A DNA stretch of 64,000 nucleotides. Source: Pandoraea fibrosis. Its GTDB lineage: Bacteria > Pseudomonadota > Gammaproteobacteria > Burkholderiales > Burkholderiaceae. Location of the stretch: positions 2,604,001 to 2,668,000 of the forward strand of contig NZ_CP047385.1 of the NCBI RefSeq assembly GCF_000807775.2, in the 5' to 3' direction. A program made the translations under genes and the position numbers. The notes beneath the pieces are model-generated. The model ran no database searches. It was given only the letters and a program-made list of their open reading frames with translations, and had not been told where the DNA came from. Positions 1 to 9,038 of the stretch are shown here, in pieces. Position 1 is the first letter of the stretch; the number at the start of each line of letters is the position of its first letter.

Positions 1-546
1 GGGCAGGGCGCGCGGTGCCTGAACGATGGCGAGTTCGGCGTCGCGGCCGAAGGCGTCCTTGCCTTCGAGTTCGACGGCGAAGTTCAGGCTCTTGTTGAGT
101 ACGCGGGGGAACGGGTGAGCGGGATCGAGCCCGATGGGCGTGAGCACCGGTACGAGTTCGCGCAGGAAGTAGTCGCGGGCCCACTCGACCTGGGCGTCGT
201 TCCACTGGCCGGAGGGGTGAAACGCGATGCCCTCGGCTTCCAGCAGGGGCAGGATGCTGTCGAACATGGCGTACTGCTTTTCGACGAGCGCTTGTGCCCG
301 GGCGCACACTTGCGTGTAAACTTGCTGAAACGTCATGCCGTCGGGCGTGAGCATGCCCGGATTCTCGCGCATTTGCTCCTTCAGTCCGGCGACGCGGATC
401 TCGAAGAATTCATCCATATTGCTACTCACGATACAGACGAAGCGCAGACGCTCTAATAGTGGCGTGGCCGGATCGGCCGCCTGGGCAAGCACACGTTCGT
501 TAAACGCAAGGATGCCCAGCTCGCGATTGAGCAGCGGGTAATTCAT
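1..546 (-). CDS. ppk: Polyphosphate kinase, N-terminal part (3' end outside the window)
   Basis: Makes inorganic polyphosphate from the gamma phosphate of ATP. Reading the minus strand from 546 gives MNYPLLNRELGILAFNERVL, then an SSNMDEFFEIRVAGL stretch; these are hallmarks of the PPK1 N-terminal domain. The phosphorylated histidines of the catalytic core lie beyond base 1, so only about 182 residues are visible. An in-frame ATG at 588 would add 14 residues; neither start has a clear ribosome binding site, and 546 fits the usual PPK1 N-terminus better. It is divergent from ppx, with a candidate Pho box between them, so synthesis and breakdown of polyphosphate may share phosphate control. The identification is firm; the start is not. 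Confidence 0.93.
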   Translation of the reverse strand, partial: MNYPLLNRELGILAFNERVLAQAADPATPLLERLRFVCIVSSNMDEFFEIRVAGLKEQMRENPGMLTPDGMTFQQVYTQVCARAQALVEKQYAMFDSILPLLEAEGIAFHPSGQWNDAQVEWARDYFLRELVPVLTPIGLDPAHPFPRVLNKSLNFAVELEGKDAFGRDAELAIVQAPRALP

Positions 547-619
547 AGTCGACGTGCGAAAGACATGGGATTGGCGTGAATTCTTCATCCGTATTGTTAC
601 AGTTATATGACATTCACAT

Positions 620-637
620 TTGTCAACGACGTGTCAT
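620..637 (+). promoter_or_regulatory. Candidate Pho box between ppk and ppx
   Basis: Two 7-base units, TTGTCAA (620-626) and GTGTCAT (631-637), are separated by 4 bases. This is the 11-base period of PhoB sites (consensus CTGTCAT repeats), with the core TGTCA present in both units. It lies in the 194-base divergent region between ppk and ppx. Known PhoB control of polyphosphate genes makes it plausible. It is a two-unit match seen by eye, so it remains a candidate. Confidence 0.4.
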
Positions 638-740
638 ATTCGATTTGTAACTTATTCGTCATTTATTTGTCGAGTGGACGTCATGCTTCTAAGGTGAAGC
701 ATCGTGCACTCCGGCACTCTTCGCTCAGGCGCATCCTCAC

Positions 741-2270
741 ATGAGTACCCCATCGCCCTTGCTTGCGGCCGTCGATCTCGGCTCGAACAGTTTTCGCCTG
801 ATCATCGGCCGTGTGGAGGAGACGTCCGCCGGTACGCAGATCTATCAGGTCGATGCACTGCGCGAGCCGGTCCGGCTTGCGGCTGGCCTGAACGCGGAGA
901 AGTACCTGGACCATCCGTCGCAGCAGCGCGGCTGGGAGGTGCTCAAGCGTTTCGGGGAGCGCCTGCGCGGGTTTCATCCCGATCAGGTGCGCGCAGTCGC
1001 CACGAATACACTGCGTGTCGCAAAGAACGCGCAGGACTTTCTCGGTGAAGCACAACGCGCGCTCGGGTTTCCCATCGAAGTGATCGCCGGGCGGGAAGAG
1101 GCGCGTCTGATTTATGCCGGCGCGGCGCACTCGGTGCCCACGTGCCCCGGCAACCGGCTGGTGGTGGACATTGGCGGCGGCTCGACGGAGTTCATTATCG
1201 GGCAAGATTACGAGCCGCTGATTATGGAGAGCTTATATATTGGCTGCGTCAGTCACAGCCGTCTCTTTTTCCCCAGCGGTAATGTCGACGAATACGCGAT
1301 GAAGCAGGCCGAATTGGCTGCTCGCCGTGAAATTCAGATCATTTCGGCGGCGTTTCGCGATGCCGGCTGGTCGCAGGCCATCGGCTCGTCGGGCACGGCA
1401 CGCGCGTTGGCCGAACTGCTTGAAGCCAACGGCTTCAACGACGGTGGCGTGCACGGTCTCACGCGGGGCGGTCTTGAGCGGCTCAAGCGAGCGCTCATCA
1501 AGGCCGAGAACGCCAATCGTCTCAAGCTCGCAGGGCTCAAGCAGGACCGTATTCCGGTGCTGCCTGGCGGTCTGTCCATCATGCTCTCTGTCTTCAACGA
1601 ACTCGAAGTCGATCATATGGAGACGACCGACGCCGCGCTGCGTCTCGGTGTGATGTACGACCTGCTGGGGCGAACGCAGCATCAGGATATGCGCGCCGTG
1701 ACGGTGGAGCAGTTCGTGCGGCGTTACGGGGTGGACCGTGCGCAGGCTGAACGTGTCGGGAATCTGGCGATTTCGCTGTACCGTCAGTTGCCGGTCGATG
1801 CCGCCGAGGGCGACGAAGATGCCCAGGACGATGGCCGCGAGGAGGGCGAGGCGTTGCTCAACTGGGCATCGTCGCTGCATGAGATGGGCCTGTCGATTTC
1901 GCACAGCGCGTATCACAAGCATTCGGCTTATATCGGCAGCAACGCGGATATGCCGGGTTTTTCGCGTCCCGATCAGGCGCGACTGGCGGAGTTGTTGCTC
2001 GGGCACGTGGGGAAGCTGGGCAAGCTCGCATCACAGGCGCAGCAGGTCGATTGGCAGTTGCTCTTCTGTCTGCGGCTGGCGGTGTTGTTCTGTCGTCGCC
2101 GCACCGATGCACTGCCGGACAGCATTGAGGTAGAGCGTCTCGACGATGGCTTTCAGGTCTCGGTGCCGCGTGTCTGGATCGATGCCAATCCGCTCACCGA
2201 TTACAGCCTGCAACGCGAAGCGCAGGAGTGGGAGAAGATCGGCATGCGTTACAAGGTCGTGTACGCCTGA
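741..2270 (+). CDS. ppx: Exopolyphosphatase (Ppx/GppA family)
   Basis: Releases terminal phosphate from polyphosphate. The 509-residue protein begins with the sugar-kinase/actin-like nucleotide fold: a phosphate-1 motif DLGSNSFRLIIG near residues 12-23 and the phosphate-2 motif VVDIGGGSTEFIIG near 141-154. A C-terminal helical HD-like region follows, and the length is normal for the family. It starts right after a CACATGAGT context with only a weak ribosome binding site. It is divergent from ppk and convergent with the olsB-like gene; the two share a bidirectional hairpin terminator. GppA is the main alternative, but pairing with ppk favours Ppx. Confidence 0.94.
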   Translation: MSTPSPLLAAVDLGSNSFRLIIGRVEETSAGTQIYQVDALREPVRLAAGLNAEKYLDHPSQQRGWEVLKRFGERLRGFHPDQVRAVATNTLRVAKNAQDFLGEAQRALGFPIEVIAGREEARLIYAGAAHSVPTCPGNRLVVDIGGGSTEFIIGQDYEPLIMESLYIGCVSHSRLFFPSGNVDEYAMKQAELAARREIQIISAAFRDAGWSQAIGSSGTARALAELLEANGFNDGGVHGLTRGGLERLKRALIKAENANRLKLAGLKQDRIPVLPGGLSIMLSVFNELEVDHMETTDAALRLGVMYDLLGRTQHQDMRAVTVEQFVRRYGVDRAQAERVGNLAISLYRQLPVDAAEGDEDAQDDGREEGEALLNWASSLHEMGLSISHSAYHKHSAYIGSNADMPGFSRPDQARLAELLLGHVGKLGKLASQAQQVDWQLLFCLRLAVLFCRRRTDALPDSIEVERLDDGFQVSVPRVWIDANPLTDYSLQREAQEWEKIGMRYKVVYA

Positions 2271-2343
2271 CGTATTGCGACGGCATCGTCTTTCAACTCG
2301 ACCGCGGTGACGGGGTGGGAGCAGAAGCCGCAACCGCGAAATG

Positions 2344-2372
2344 AAAAGCCCGGCATCTGCCGGGCTTTTTTT
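2344..2372. terminator. Bidirectional intrinsic terminator
   Basis: An AGCCCGGCA / TGCCGGGCT stem with a tiny loop has A residues before it and seven Ts after it, so it can stop ppx on the plus strand and the convergent acyltransferase gene on the minus strand. Confidence 0.85.
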
Positions 2373-2411
2373 GTCCTCGTTCGGAGGACGAAATACTGGG
2401 GGGATTGCCTG

Positions 2412-3239
2412 TCAGGCTTGTTTTAGCTTGTTCACGAGTTCCGGGCCGAGGAAATGGCGCGCGTAGCGCGGATTCATGTCGGCGAGGCGGAACAGCGTAA
2501 GGAAGTCGGCGGTATTGAAGTCGGGGTCCCAGGCCGGTGCGCCACAGATGCGGGCGCCGAGGCGCAGGTAGCCCTTGACCAGTGCGGGCGGCTCGACGTC
2601 GAGCGTCGATTGCAGTTCGTCGACCGGCAAGGCGATGCGCGGCACGGCGTGGTATTCCGACGGGGCCATGGCGGTATCTTGCAGCTTGCGATAGAGGCTG
2701 GCGGCATAGTGACCACCGTCGGCCATCGGTACGCTGGCGCAACCGAGCATCGTCTCCAGGCCATTGCGCAGCATGTACTCGGCCAGACCGCTCCAGAGCG
2801 CCATGATGACGGCGCCGTTACGGTATTCCGCGTGCACGCACGAGCGGCCGGTCTCGAGCATCTTCGGGCGCAGATGCTCGAGGCGCGAGAGGTCGAATTC
2901 CCCTTCGGAGTACAGGCGGCCAAGGCGTTTGGCCTGAGACGGGGGCAATACACGATAGGTGCCGACGACCTTGAGCGAGTCCTGATCGCGCACGATCAGG
3001 TGATCGCAATACTGGTCGTATTCGTCGACGTCCAGACCTGCGGGGCCCTTGACCGACGCACCCATTTCCTCTGCGAAGACCTGATATCTCAGGCGTTGGG
3101 CTTCCCGAAGCTCGCTTTCGTCGCGTGCCCACGCCACAGCCAGATTCGGTTTGACAGGCGTTTCAGGGCGAGGAAGACGCCTCCGAGACGTAGGGGTCAG
3201 CGAAGAGAGCGGCATGGTGGGGTTCGGCAGGTCGCGCAT
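2412..3239 (-). CDS. olsB: OlsB-like GNAT N-acyltransferase (hemolysin-like family)
   Basis: Probable N-acyltransferase of the family that transfers a 3-hydroxy fatty acid from acyl-ACP to the alpha-amino group of ornithine, the first step in ornithine lipid synthesis. The acetyltransferase-5 domain is clear: REAQRLRYQVFAEEMGA, then VDEYDQYCDHLIVRD, GTYRVLPP and the ETGRSCVHAEYRNGAVIMALWSGL core. The reading frame extends to an ATG at 3290, but the ATG at 3239 has an AAAGGG ribosome-binding stretch just upstream, so it is preferred (275 residues). In Burkholderiaceae an olsB gene beside ppx is common, to my knowledge. Another acyl acceptor is possible. Confidence 0.75.
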   Translation of the reverse strand: MRDLPNPTMPLSSLTPTSRRRLPRPETPVKPNLAVAWARDESELREAQRLRYQVFAEEMGASVKGPAGLDVDEYDQYCDHLIVRDQDSLKVVGTYRVLPPSQAKRLGRLYSEGEFDLSRLEHLRPKMLETGRSCVHAEYRNGAVIMALWSGLAEYMLRNGLETMLGCASVPMADGGHYAASLYRKLQDTAMAPSEYHAVPRIALPVDELQSTLDVEPPALVKGYLRLGARICGAPAWDPDFNTADFLTLFRLADMNPRYARHFLGPELVNKLKQA

Positions 3240-3427
3240 AAAGGCCCTTTTTTTGACGGTCGCGTTGCGACGTACTTTAAAAAGCATCAATGTCGATTCC
3301 GTGAACGGTAGGCGACAATTCTATGACAAAACGCGCGGTGTCATGGGTCAGGTCCCGCTTCGGATGCCTTTCAAAGCCCGTTCCATGCGGGTTAGCGCCG
3401 GATTCCCCGTGAGGTCAGAGGGGGCAT

Positions 3428-3922
3428 TTACATCAGATCGGGATTGACGACGGCGCGCACGACGACCTGGCTTTCGTCTTCGCGGCGACGCGAGGAGAGC
3501 CACCAGATGCCTCCCTTCTTGATCGTCCAGTAGGCTTCCTGACCGCTCAGCAGCAGGGCGGCGAGTTGGCCGAGGGCGGGTTGGTGACCCACGATCACGA
3601 CGCTCTGATTCGTGTTGGGCCAGCCGATGGCGCCAAGCAGGGTCATGGCGTTTGCGCCGGGCGCGAGATCGCGCACGATACGCGGGGTTGGTGTGAGCGC
3701 CTGAGCGGTCTGGACGGCGCGCACAGCCGGGCTTGAGAGGATGAGGGTGTCGTCGGGCAGGCGGGGGCGCAGCCATTGGGCGGCTTTGTCGGCCTGTTTG
3801 CGGCCACGGTCGGTGAGTTCGCGGGCCAGATCGGCTTGGGTATTGAGGGCGAGGGGGGCAGGCAGGTTTTCGGCGTCGGCGTGACGCCAGAGAATCAGGT
3901 TCATTGACACGGGTTCGGACAT
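3428..3922 (-). CDS. sixA: Phosphohistidine phosphatase, SixA-like
   Basis: A histidine phosphatase (phosphoglycerate-mutase-like superfamily) of the short SixA type, which removes phosphate from phosphohistidine. The 164-residue protein has the RHG-type motif as MNLILWRHADAE near residues 7-18, and a second catalytic His in VVIVGHQPALGQLA near 110-123. A perfect AGGAGG lies 6 bases before the ATG at 3922, so this start is well supported. It has its own promoter region upstream of tRNA-Pro. The actual phosphoprotein substrate in this organism cannot be read from the sequence. Confidence 0.82.
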   Translation of the reverse strand: MSEPVSMNLILWRHADAENLPAPLALNTQADLARELTDRGRKQADKAAQWLRPRLPDDTLILSSPAVRAVQTAQALTPTPRIVRDLAPGANAMTLLGAIGWPNTNQSVVIVGHQPALGQLAALLLSGQEAYWTIKKGGIWWLSSRRREDESQVVVRAVVNPDLM

Positions 3923-4083
3923 GGAGAACCTCCTACTATGGCGGGGCTTCGTGGCGATGGCGTGAAAGCGTGCGAAACCTCCATGGAGTCCCCATTGTGC
4001 CAGTCGCCGCTAGGAAAGCACCTGCGACGCGTGTGACTATTTGACGCGGCGAGCAGAACCCACTACAATCGCCCCTCTTTAGT

Positions 4084-4160
4084 CGGAGCGTAGCGCAGCC
4101 TGGTAGCGCATCTGATTTGGGATCAGAGGGTCGTAGGTTCGAATCCTATCGCTCCGACCA
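4084..4160 (+). tRNA. tRNA-Pro (anticodon TGG)
   Basis: A full cloverleaf: acceptor CGGAGCG paired with CGCTCCG, D arm GCGC...GCGC, anticodon loop TTTGGGA between TCTGA and TCAGA giving anticodon TGG, T arm GTAGG-TTCGAAT-CCTAT, and encoded ACCA at the 3' end. Its 3' end faces an integrase remnant, so the gene has probably served as an integration site. Confidence 0.97.
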
Positions 4161-4190
4161 AAAATCCCTTGTAGTACAAGCAGTTGCGGA

Positions 4191-4212
4191 GCGCCCCATC
4201 GGGGCGTTTTTC
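4191..4212 (+). terminator. Intrinsic terminator after tRNA-Pro
   Basis: A CGCCCC-ATC-GGGGCG hairpin followed by six Ts lies 30 bases past the tRNA. Confidence 0.8.
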
Positions 4213-4272
4213 GTTTGTCTGATATTCCGTCTAACGGCGTCTAATATCCAGTACACGTACAGTACTGCGATT

Positions 4273-5005
4273 TCATCCAGCCTTCGGCATATTCATGCGC
4301 ACAACGCTCGTCAGTGTCAGGCGCGGCTTCAAATAAATTTCAGTCGTCTTGATATCCGAGTGGGCCGCCGCGATGCGGAGCTGCTCCATCGTGTACCCGG
4401 CGCGTTCGGCGTCCGTTAGTGCCTTGGCTCGAATGCCCTTGATCGTGTAGACGACGTTTCCAAGTCCGGCGCGTTCGCAAGCCCTATCCCAAGCGCTCCG
4501 AACCGCCGTGGCACCGTAAGGCTCGCCGCTCCGAATTTCCCTGCCGCCTTTCTCCTTTGCCAATGCATTTCTGATGGTAATAAAGTGCCCATCGGGGATG
4601 TACACATCCCACGCTTTCGGCTTCTTCAGCTTCACTTCTCGGCACGAATTTACCGACATGTGCCGCTTGATGAGGCACCAGGAGAAGAGGCCAGACAGGA
4701 ACGCTCGCACTACACGTTGCATCTGCAGCTTTCCGTTCCAGTTGCTCGTCAGGAATTCGACCACGTAAGCAGGGTCGGCCTGATCAACGTCGACATCACG
4801 GAAAGAGGATTTGATGTATTCGGCGTAGTGCGGCCAAGCCTTCTCCTTGTGCTTCCTTTTATGCAGGTCGACATAATCATCCACGAGGCCCGGAATGTTT
4901 CCGGCCCCGGTAGCTGACTCCGCTTTTCGATGATGAGGCGCTCTAGTTTGAACCAGCAATAGCTCCCGTGATTCATATAGACGCGGCTTGGCAGCCCGTC
5001 GCAAC
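4273..5005 (-). pseudogene. Tyrosine recombinase (phage-type integrase) remnant, frameshifted
   Basis: The C-terminal catalytic part is recognisable: a core-binding segment IPGLVDDYVDLHKRKHKEKAWPHY, then the catalytic region with IKGIRAKALTDAERAG (box II arginine), AAHSDIKTTEIYLKP (His of the GHS-type motif and the Tyr nucleophile). The usual N-terminal DNA-arm motif reads LPSRVYMNHGSYCWFK but lies in a different frame (about 4935-5005) from the rest. The gene is therefore broken around 4900-4930, with a likely small deletion and loss of the true N-terminus. It ends about 110 bases from tRNA-Pro, as in elements that integrate into tRNA genes. No repeat of the tRNA 3' end was found further along the window. 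Confidence 0.8.
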
Positions 5006-5053
5006 TGAGCCGCGAGTACCGGAGAACGTTCGACGTGCCGTCGGGTCCGCACG

Positions 5054-5503
5054 CTATTCAGGTGCGGCAAGTGCAGTCGATCGCGAGCGCGTCCGCTCTG
5101 CCCGCGCTCGCATAACGCTCCACTTTCCGTCACCCAGTAGCGCCAGCACGACCAGTGCAACGATCCAGAGCGCGAGAAATTCCCATCCACCACCCTTGCT
5201 CGTGAAGAGCCAGCCGTTTTTGCCATGCACCATCACAATTGCACCAAGCAAGTCGGCGATGAGCGGGATCGCGACGAGGCTCACGCGATAACCGACGAGC
5301 AACGCTACGCCCCCGGCAACTTCGAGAGCAAGCACCGAATACGCCAACGCAGGCGGTAGCCCCAGCGAACCGAAGAAGCTGACGGTGCCGGGGAGCGTGA
5401 AAACGAGAATCTTGAGAAACGCGTGGGCGAGAAACAGCACGCCGAGCGCGACACGCAACAGCAACGCTGCCACATGAACGGAAGGTTGGGAGTTCAATTT
5501 CAT
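5054..5503 (-). CDS. DoxX family membrane protein
   Basis: A small integral membrane protein (149 residues) with four predicted hydrophobic helices and the DoxX-type opening LLLRVALGVLFLAHAFLKI. The ATG at 5503 has AGGATA just upstream and is preferred over the longer frame. It is the last gene of the minus-strand cyclase/FAH/MFS/porin operon. DoxX proteins sit beside oxidoreductases and catabolic genes, and their reaction is unsettled. No function beyond membrane protein can be claimed. Confidence 0.82.
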   Translation of the reverse strand: MKLNSQPSVHVAALLLRVALGVLFLAHAFLKILVFTLPGTVSFFGSLGLPPALAYSVLALEVAGGVALLVGYRVSLVAIPLIADLLGAIVMVHGKNGWLFTSKGGGWEFLALWIVALVVLALLGDGKWSVMRARAERTRSRSTALAAPE

Positions 5504-5577
5504 TATCCTGAGTCGTAGGTCAAAAATTCGGCATCCAGTCACCGCACAGGCGGCTCGCCGTTTGCCGCAGCCATCTG

Positions 5578-6627
5578 TCAAAAGGCGACGCGCAAGCCAA
5601 CGCCCAGCGCGTCGCCGCCGGACTGTCCGGAGAGTTGATCGTTGAGATATGCGGCATAGATATCGGTGCGTTTGGACAGCGAATAGTCATAGCCGATGGC
5701 CCACGAACGCCGGATGGCACCGCTGCCCGGGCCTCCGCTCTTCGAGTACGCATACGATGCGAGCACTTCACCCGGACCCAGCGGCACAGAGACGCCAGCT
5801 TGCCCCGTGTTGACCGAATAGCTGCCGCCGGCGAGCGTGTCGCCCACGTGCTGATACTGCGCAAACGCTTTCACAAAGCCAAAGTTGTAAGACAGCGCGA
5901 GTTGGGCCGCGTACTGACTCGTGAGACCAGGCGCGCCGCGCAGCGCGCTGCCAATGTCGCCCGGCGTCGCGCTGAAGTTTGTGTATTGATAGACCGCGCT
6001 CACCGACAGCGGCCCGTGCATCAGCAACTGTGCACTCCACTTCTTCGCACCGTTCTGCCCCGGCGTATTGCCGAGCGAGTACATCGCTTTGCCCACCACG
6101 TCGTAAAACGAAGGGGAGACGTATTGCACAGCGCTGTTCCAGCCGGTATCGCCAATCACGCCTTGGCCGCCCTGACCGAGATACGTATGGAGGACCATCG
6201 GCGAGAAGACGAAGGAGTCCTTGAACGGGTTGAACATGATCGTCGACAGAAACAGGTTGCTGCTCTGACGCCCGATCGTGAGCCGGCCATACGGCGATTC
6301 GACGCCGACATAGGCATTGCGGGAAAAGAAGACGTCGCCGGGGTAGCGGCCAATCGTGCCGTTTTGCGGCTGAAAGAAGCTCTCCAGCGCGAAGACGGCT
6401 TTCATGCCGTCACCAAGGTCTTCACTGCCTTTCATGCCCCAGTACGACGTCGACATACCGCCGCTTTGCACGACGCCGGCGCGCATGCCACCGATGGCGC
6501 GTTGCGTACCGCCCCAAAGATCGACTTGTCCATACAAATTCAGATTCGATTGCGCAAGGGCCGGTGTGCCGATGAGCGCGCAAGGGAGAGCGGCGAGCGA
6601 GATCGCGCGCAGATACCGTGACTTCAT
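5578..6627 (-). CDS. Outer membrane porin (Gram-negative Porin_4 type)
   Basis: A general diffusion porin of 349 residues. It has a signal peptide (SLAALPCALIGTPALA before QSNLNLYGQVD), the typical first strand, the GSEDLGDGMKAVFALE constriction-side motif and a C-terminal aromatic-ending strand (VGLRVAF). The ATG at 6627 has GGAG 6 bases upstream, while the ATG two codons earlier directly abuts it, so 6627 is chosen. It is fourth in the GntR-linked operon and probably admits its substrate. Five such porins occur in this window. Confidence 0.92.
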   Translation of the reverse strand: MKSRYLRAISLAALPCALIGTPALAQSNLNLYGQVDLWGGTQRAIGGMRAGVVQSGGMSTSYWGMKGSEDLGDGMKAVFALESFFQPQNGTIGRYPGDVFFSRNAYVGVESPYGRLTIGRQSSNLFLSTIMFNPFKDSFVFSPMVLHTYLGQGGQGVIGDTGWNSAVQYVSPSFYDVVGKAMYSLGNTPGQNGAKKWSAQLLMHGPLSVSAVYQYTNFSATPGDIGSALRGAPGLTSQYAAQLALSYNFGFVKAFAQYQHVGDTLAGGSYSVNTGQAGVSVPLGPGEVLASYAYSKSGGPGSGAIRRSWAIGYDYSLSKRTDIYAAYLNDQLSGQSGGDALGVGLRVAF

Positions 6628-6728
6628 GATCATCTCCAGAGAATTTTTTTAGTTGTACTAATTTATTAATGCGTACTACCGGAATTCGCGAGACCTCCTT
6701 GCCTATCGAGTGATGGGTTCCTGGTGAG

Positions 6729-7946
6729 TTACAGAGCGCCGGACTGTTGCATCGCGGAGGTGGAGGCCGTTCGATGCGGTACCGGAGCAATCAGACCGAA
6801 GGCGGTGAAGACGATGGAAACTGCGCCGAGGAACTGCCATCCCAACCCAAAGCCGTAGTGGCTGACGATGAAGCCGAAGCCGAGCGGTACGAGAAATCCA
6901 CCGACGGCGGCAATGGAGAGCATCAGACCGGATGCGGCGGGCACGTCGGGCAGCGCGATGCTGTCGCGATACATCGCCGGCAGGCTGAACCATGGTGTCA
7001 GACCGATCATCGTAACGAGTCCGATCGCGAGCGCCGCGAAGTGCATTTCGTCGGCGGAGAACAACGGCAACGCGATCATCACCAGGCCGCTGAGCACGAA
7101 CGCGCCGCAGATCAGAGCGCGAATTTTCCCGAAGCGGTCGGTGATCCAGCCGCCGAATAGCGCCGCAGGAATGCCGCTGAGCAATAGAATCGCGCTGATG
7201 CGCCCCCCTTCGGCGGGCGTGAGACGCAGGGCATGTTCGACGTAGATCGGCAGAAACTGCGCGGTGGTGAAGAACGCACCATACGAGCCAATGATGCTGG
7301 CGCCCCAGAGCCACATCGGGCGGCTGACCAGCACGCGTTTGATGCTATCCAGACTCAGATGATGACCGGCGGTCGACGCGCCTTCGCTTGGCGGTTCCAG
7401 CGACGACACTGCGGCAACGACCAACACCGCCAGACCGACCAGACCGCTGGCGACAAATGCAACGCGCCAGCCGAAGGCACCGATCACGTAAGACCAGAGA
7501 AAGAGGCCGGTGGCCGCGCCGACGGCAAACGCCACGCCTGTGGTCATGCCAATGGCGAGGGACAGTTCGCGCTCGCGAAACCATGCGCTGACGAGTCCCA
7601 CGGCCGCCCCTAGACAACATGCGCCGCCCGCTCCTGCCACGGCGCGCAGGGCGATGGCTGTCGCATAGCTATCGGTTGATGCGCTCGCCATCGTCCCCAG
7701 CGCTTCGATGGCAATGCCGACGAACAGTGCACGACGCATGCCGATGTGTGCGGAAAGCCAGCCGGCCGGAAGGTGGAACACGCCGTAGCCACCGACGAAA
7801 GCGGCGATTAGACCTGCGACCGCGGGAATCGACAACCCCCATTCACGGGCAATCGACGGAAATGCCGGGACGACGCAGAACCAGTTGAGCGTGAACTGAA
7901 ACACGCAAAGACATAAAACCCAGAGGACTTTCCAGCGTTTGTCCAT
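6729..7946 (-). CDS. MFS transporter
   Basis: A 405-residue major facilitator with twelve hydrophobic segments and the loop 2-3 motif seen as GWLSAHIGMRRAL. The second half carries GGWITDRFGKIRAL. Start 7946 (MDKRWKV) is chosen for GGAGACAC just before it. It lies between the FAH hydrolase and the porin on one strand, so it is probably the inner-membrane uptake system for the acid handled by this operon. The substrate cannot be read from the sequence. Confidence 0.88.
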   Translation of the reverse strand: MDKRWKVLWVLCLCVFQFTLNWFCVVPAFPSIAREWGLSIPAVAGLIAAFVGGYGVFHLPAGWLSAHIGMRRALFVGIAIEALGTMASASTDSYATAIALRAVAGAGGACCLGAAVGLVSAWFRERELSLAIGMTTGVAFAVGAATGLFLWSYVIGAFGWRVAFVASGLVGLAVLVVAAVSSLEPPSEGASTAGHHLSLDSIKRVLVSRPMWLWGASIIGSYGAFFTTAQFLPIYVEHALRLTPAEGGRISAILLLSGIPAALFGGWITDRFGKIRALICGAFVLSGLVMIALPLFSADEMHFAALAIGLVTMIGLTPWFSLPAMYRDSIALPDVPAASGLMLSIAAVGGFLVPLGFGFIVSHYGFGLGWQFLGAVSIVFTAFGLIAPVPHRTASTSAMQQSGAL

Positions 7947-8048
7947 GAAGTGTCTCCAATTGTTGTTAGCTGTTTGATGCAAGTGAGCGCGCTGCCGTGC
8001 TGTAAGATCCTTCGCCCGGCAGAGCGGATGGTTCGCCGCTTTGATCGC

Positions 8049-9038
8049 TCAGTCCGTCGGGTGGAGCACGCGGTTGCGCAGTACGCCGATTTTCTCCACT
8101 TCGATCTCGATGTCGTCGCCGCTTTGAATCCACCGGTCGAGTTCGAGTCCACATCCATTCCCGACGGTGCCCGAGCCGAGGAATTCGCCGACGTGCAATG
8201 TCTCGTCACGAGAGACGTGTTCGATCATGATTTCGAAGCTATGGCGCATGTCGCGGGTCGAACCGCGCGACCACTCCTGACCGTTCACGCGGACGGCGAT
8301 ACTTAGGTCATATGGATCGGGGATCTCGTCGGCCGTGACAATCCACGGGCCCATGGCGTTACCGGTATCGAAGTCTTTCCCCTTTGCGGGGCCGAACGGG
8401 GCTTCCATCTCGTGCTCCTGAAGGTCACGCGCCGAAAAGTCGTTGAAGATCGTGAAACCGAAAATATGGTCGCGTGCCTGGCGCGCCGAGATATCGCGTC
8501 CGGACTTCCCGATGAACACGCCGAACTCCGCTTCGTAATCGAGCCGCACGGTTTTGCGCGGCCAGCGCACAACGTGGTCGGCGCCCACAACGTTGAAGCG
8601 ATTGGCCTTGTAATAGATCGGCTGGTCGAAATAAACGCTCGGCAGCGCAATGTCCTGTGCGCGAGGGAGCGGCGTACCGAATTCGCCTTTGCGATGTGCG
8701 CGCAGCTTCGCCATCGCTGCGCCGGCCTGCTGCATATGCAAGTCGAAGGTCGAGAAGTCGCGAATTTGCTCCGGAACCGGCACCGGGGCCAAAAACCGAA
8801 TGGTGGAGAACGGATGGACAAAGGGCTCGTCGCCGCTGACGGCTTGTTGGATGTCCGCTGCCCTGTCGAGTGCGACATCGCCAGCACGCATGAGCGCGAG
8901 CATATCGATGAAGGCCGGCAGCGGCTCGCCGCGCGTGGCCACATGCGCGGCCTGAAGATCGATGACCTGTTGCAGATCTGGCAACACGATGCCGATGACG
9001 GGTGTCTTGCCGGGGCGGGTGAATGTGGCGAGTTTCAT
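8049..9038 (-). CDS. Fumarylacetoacetate hydrolase family protein
   Basis: A 329-residue protein with the FAH C-terminal fold: DYEAEFGVFIGKSGRDIS (metal-binding acidic residues), IFGFTIFNDFSARDLQ, GKDFDTGNAMGPWIVTADEI and a late GSGTVGNGCGLEL. Members hydrolyse or decarboxylate acylpyruvates and related 1,3-diketo acids, and some are hydratases. Its start codon overlaps the stop of the cyclase gene (ATGA), so the two are translationally coupled. With the cyclase, this suggests sequential opening and cleavage of a small ring or amide-bearing acid. Confidence 0.88.
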   Translation of the reverse strand: MKLATFTRPGKTPVIGIVLPDLQQVIDLQAAHVATRGEPLPAFIDMLALMRAGDVALDRAADIQQAVSGDEPFVHPFSTIRFLAPVPVPEQIRDFSTFDLHMQQAGAAMAKLRAHRKGEFGTPLPRAQDIALPSVYFDQPIYYKANRFNVVGADHVVRWPRKTVRLDYEAEFGVFIGKSGRDISARQARDHIFGFTIFNDFSARDLQEHEMEAPFGPAKGKDFDTGNAMGPWIVTADEIPDPYDLSIAVRVNGQEWSRGSTRDMRHSFEIMIEHVSRDETLHVGEFLGSGTVGNGCGLELDRWIQSGDDIEIEVEKIGVLRNRVLHPTD

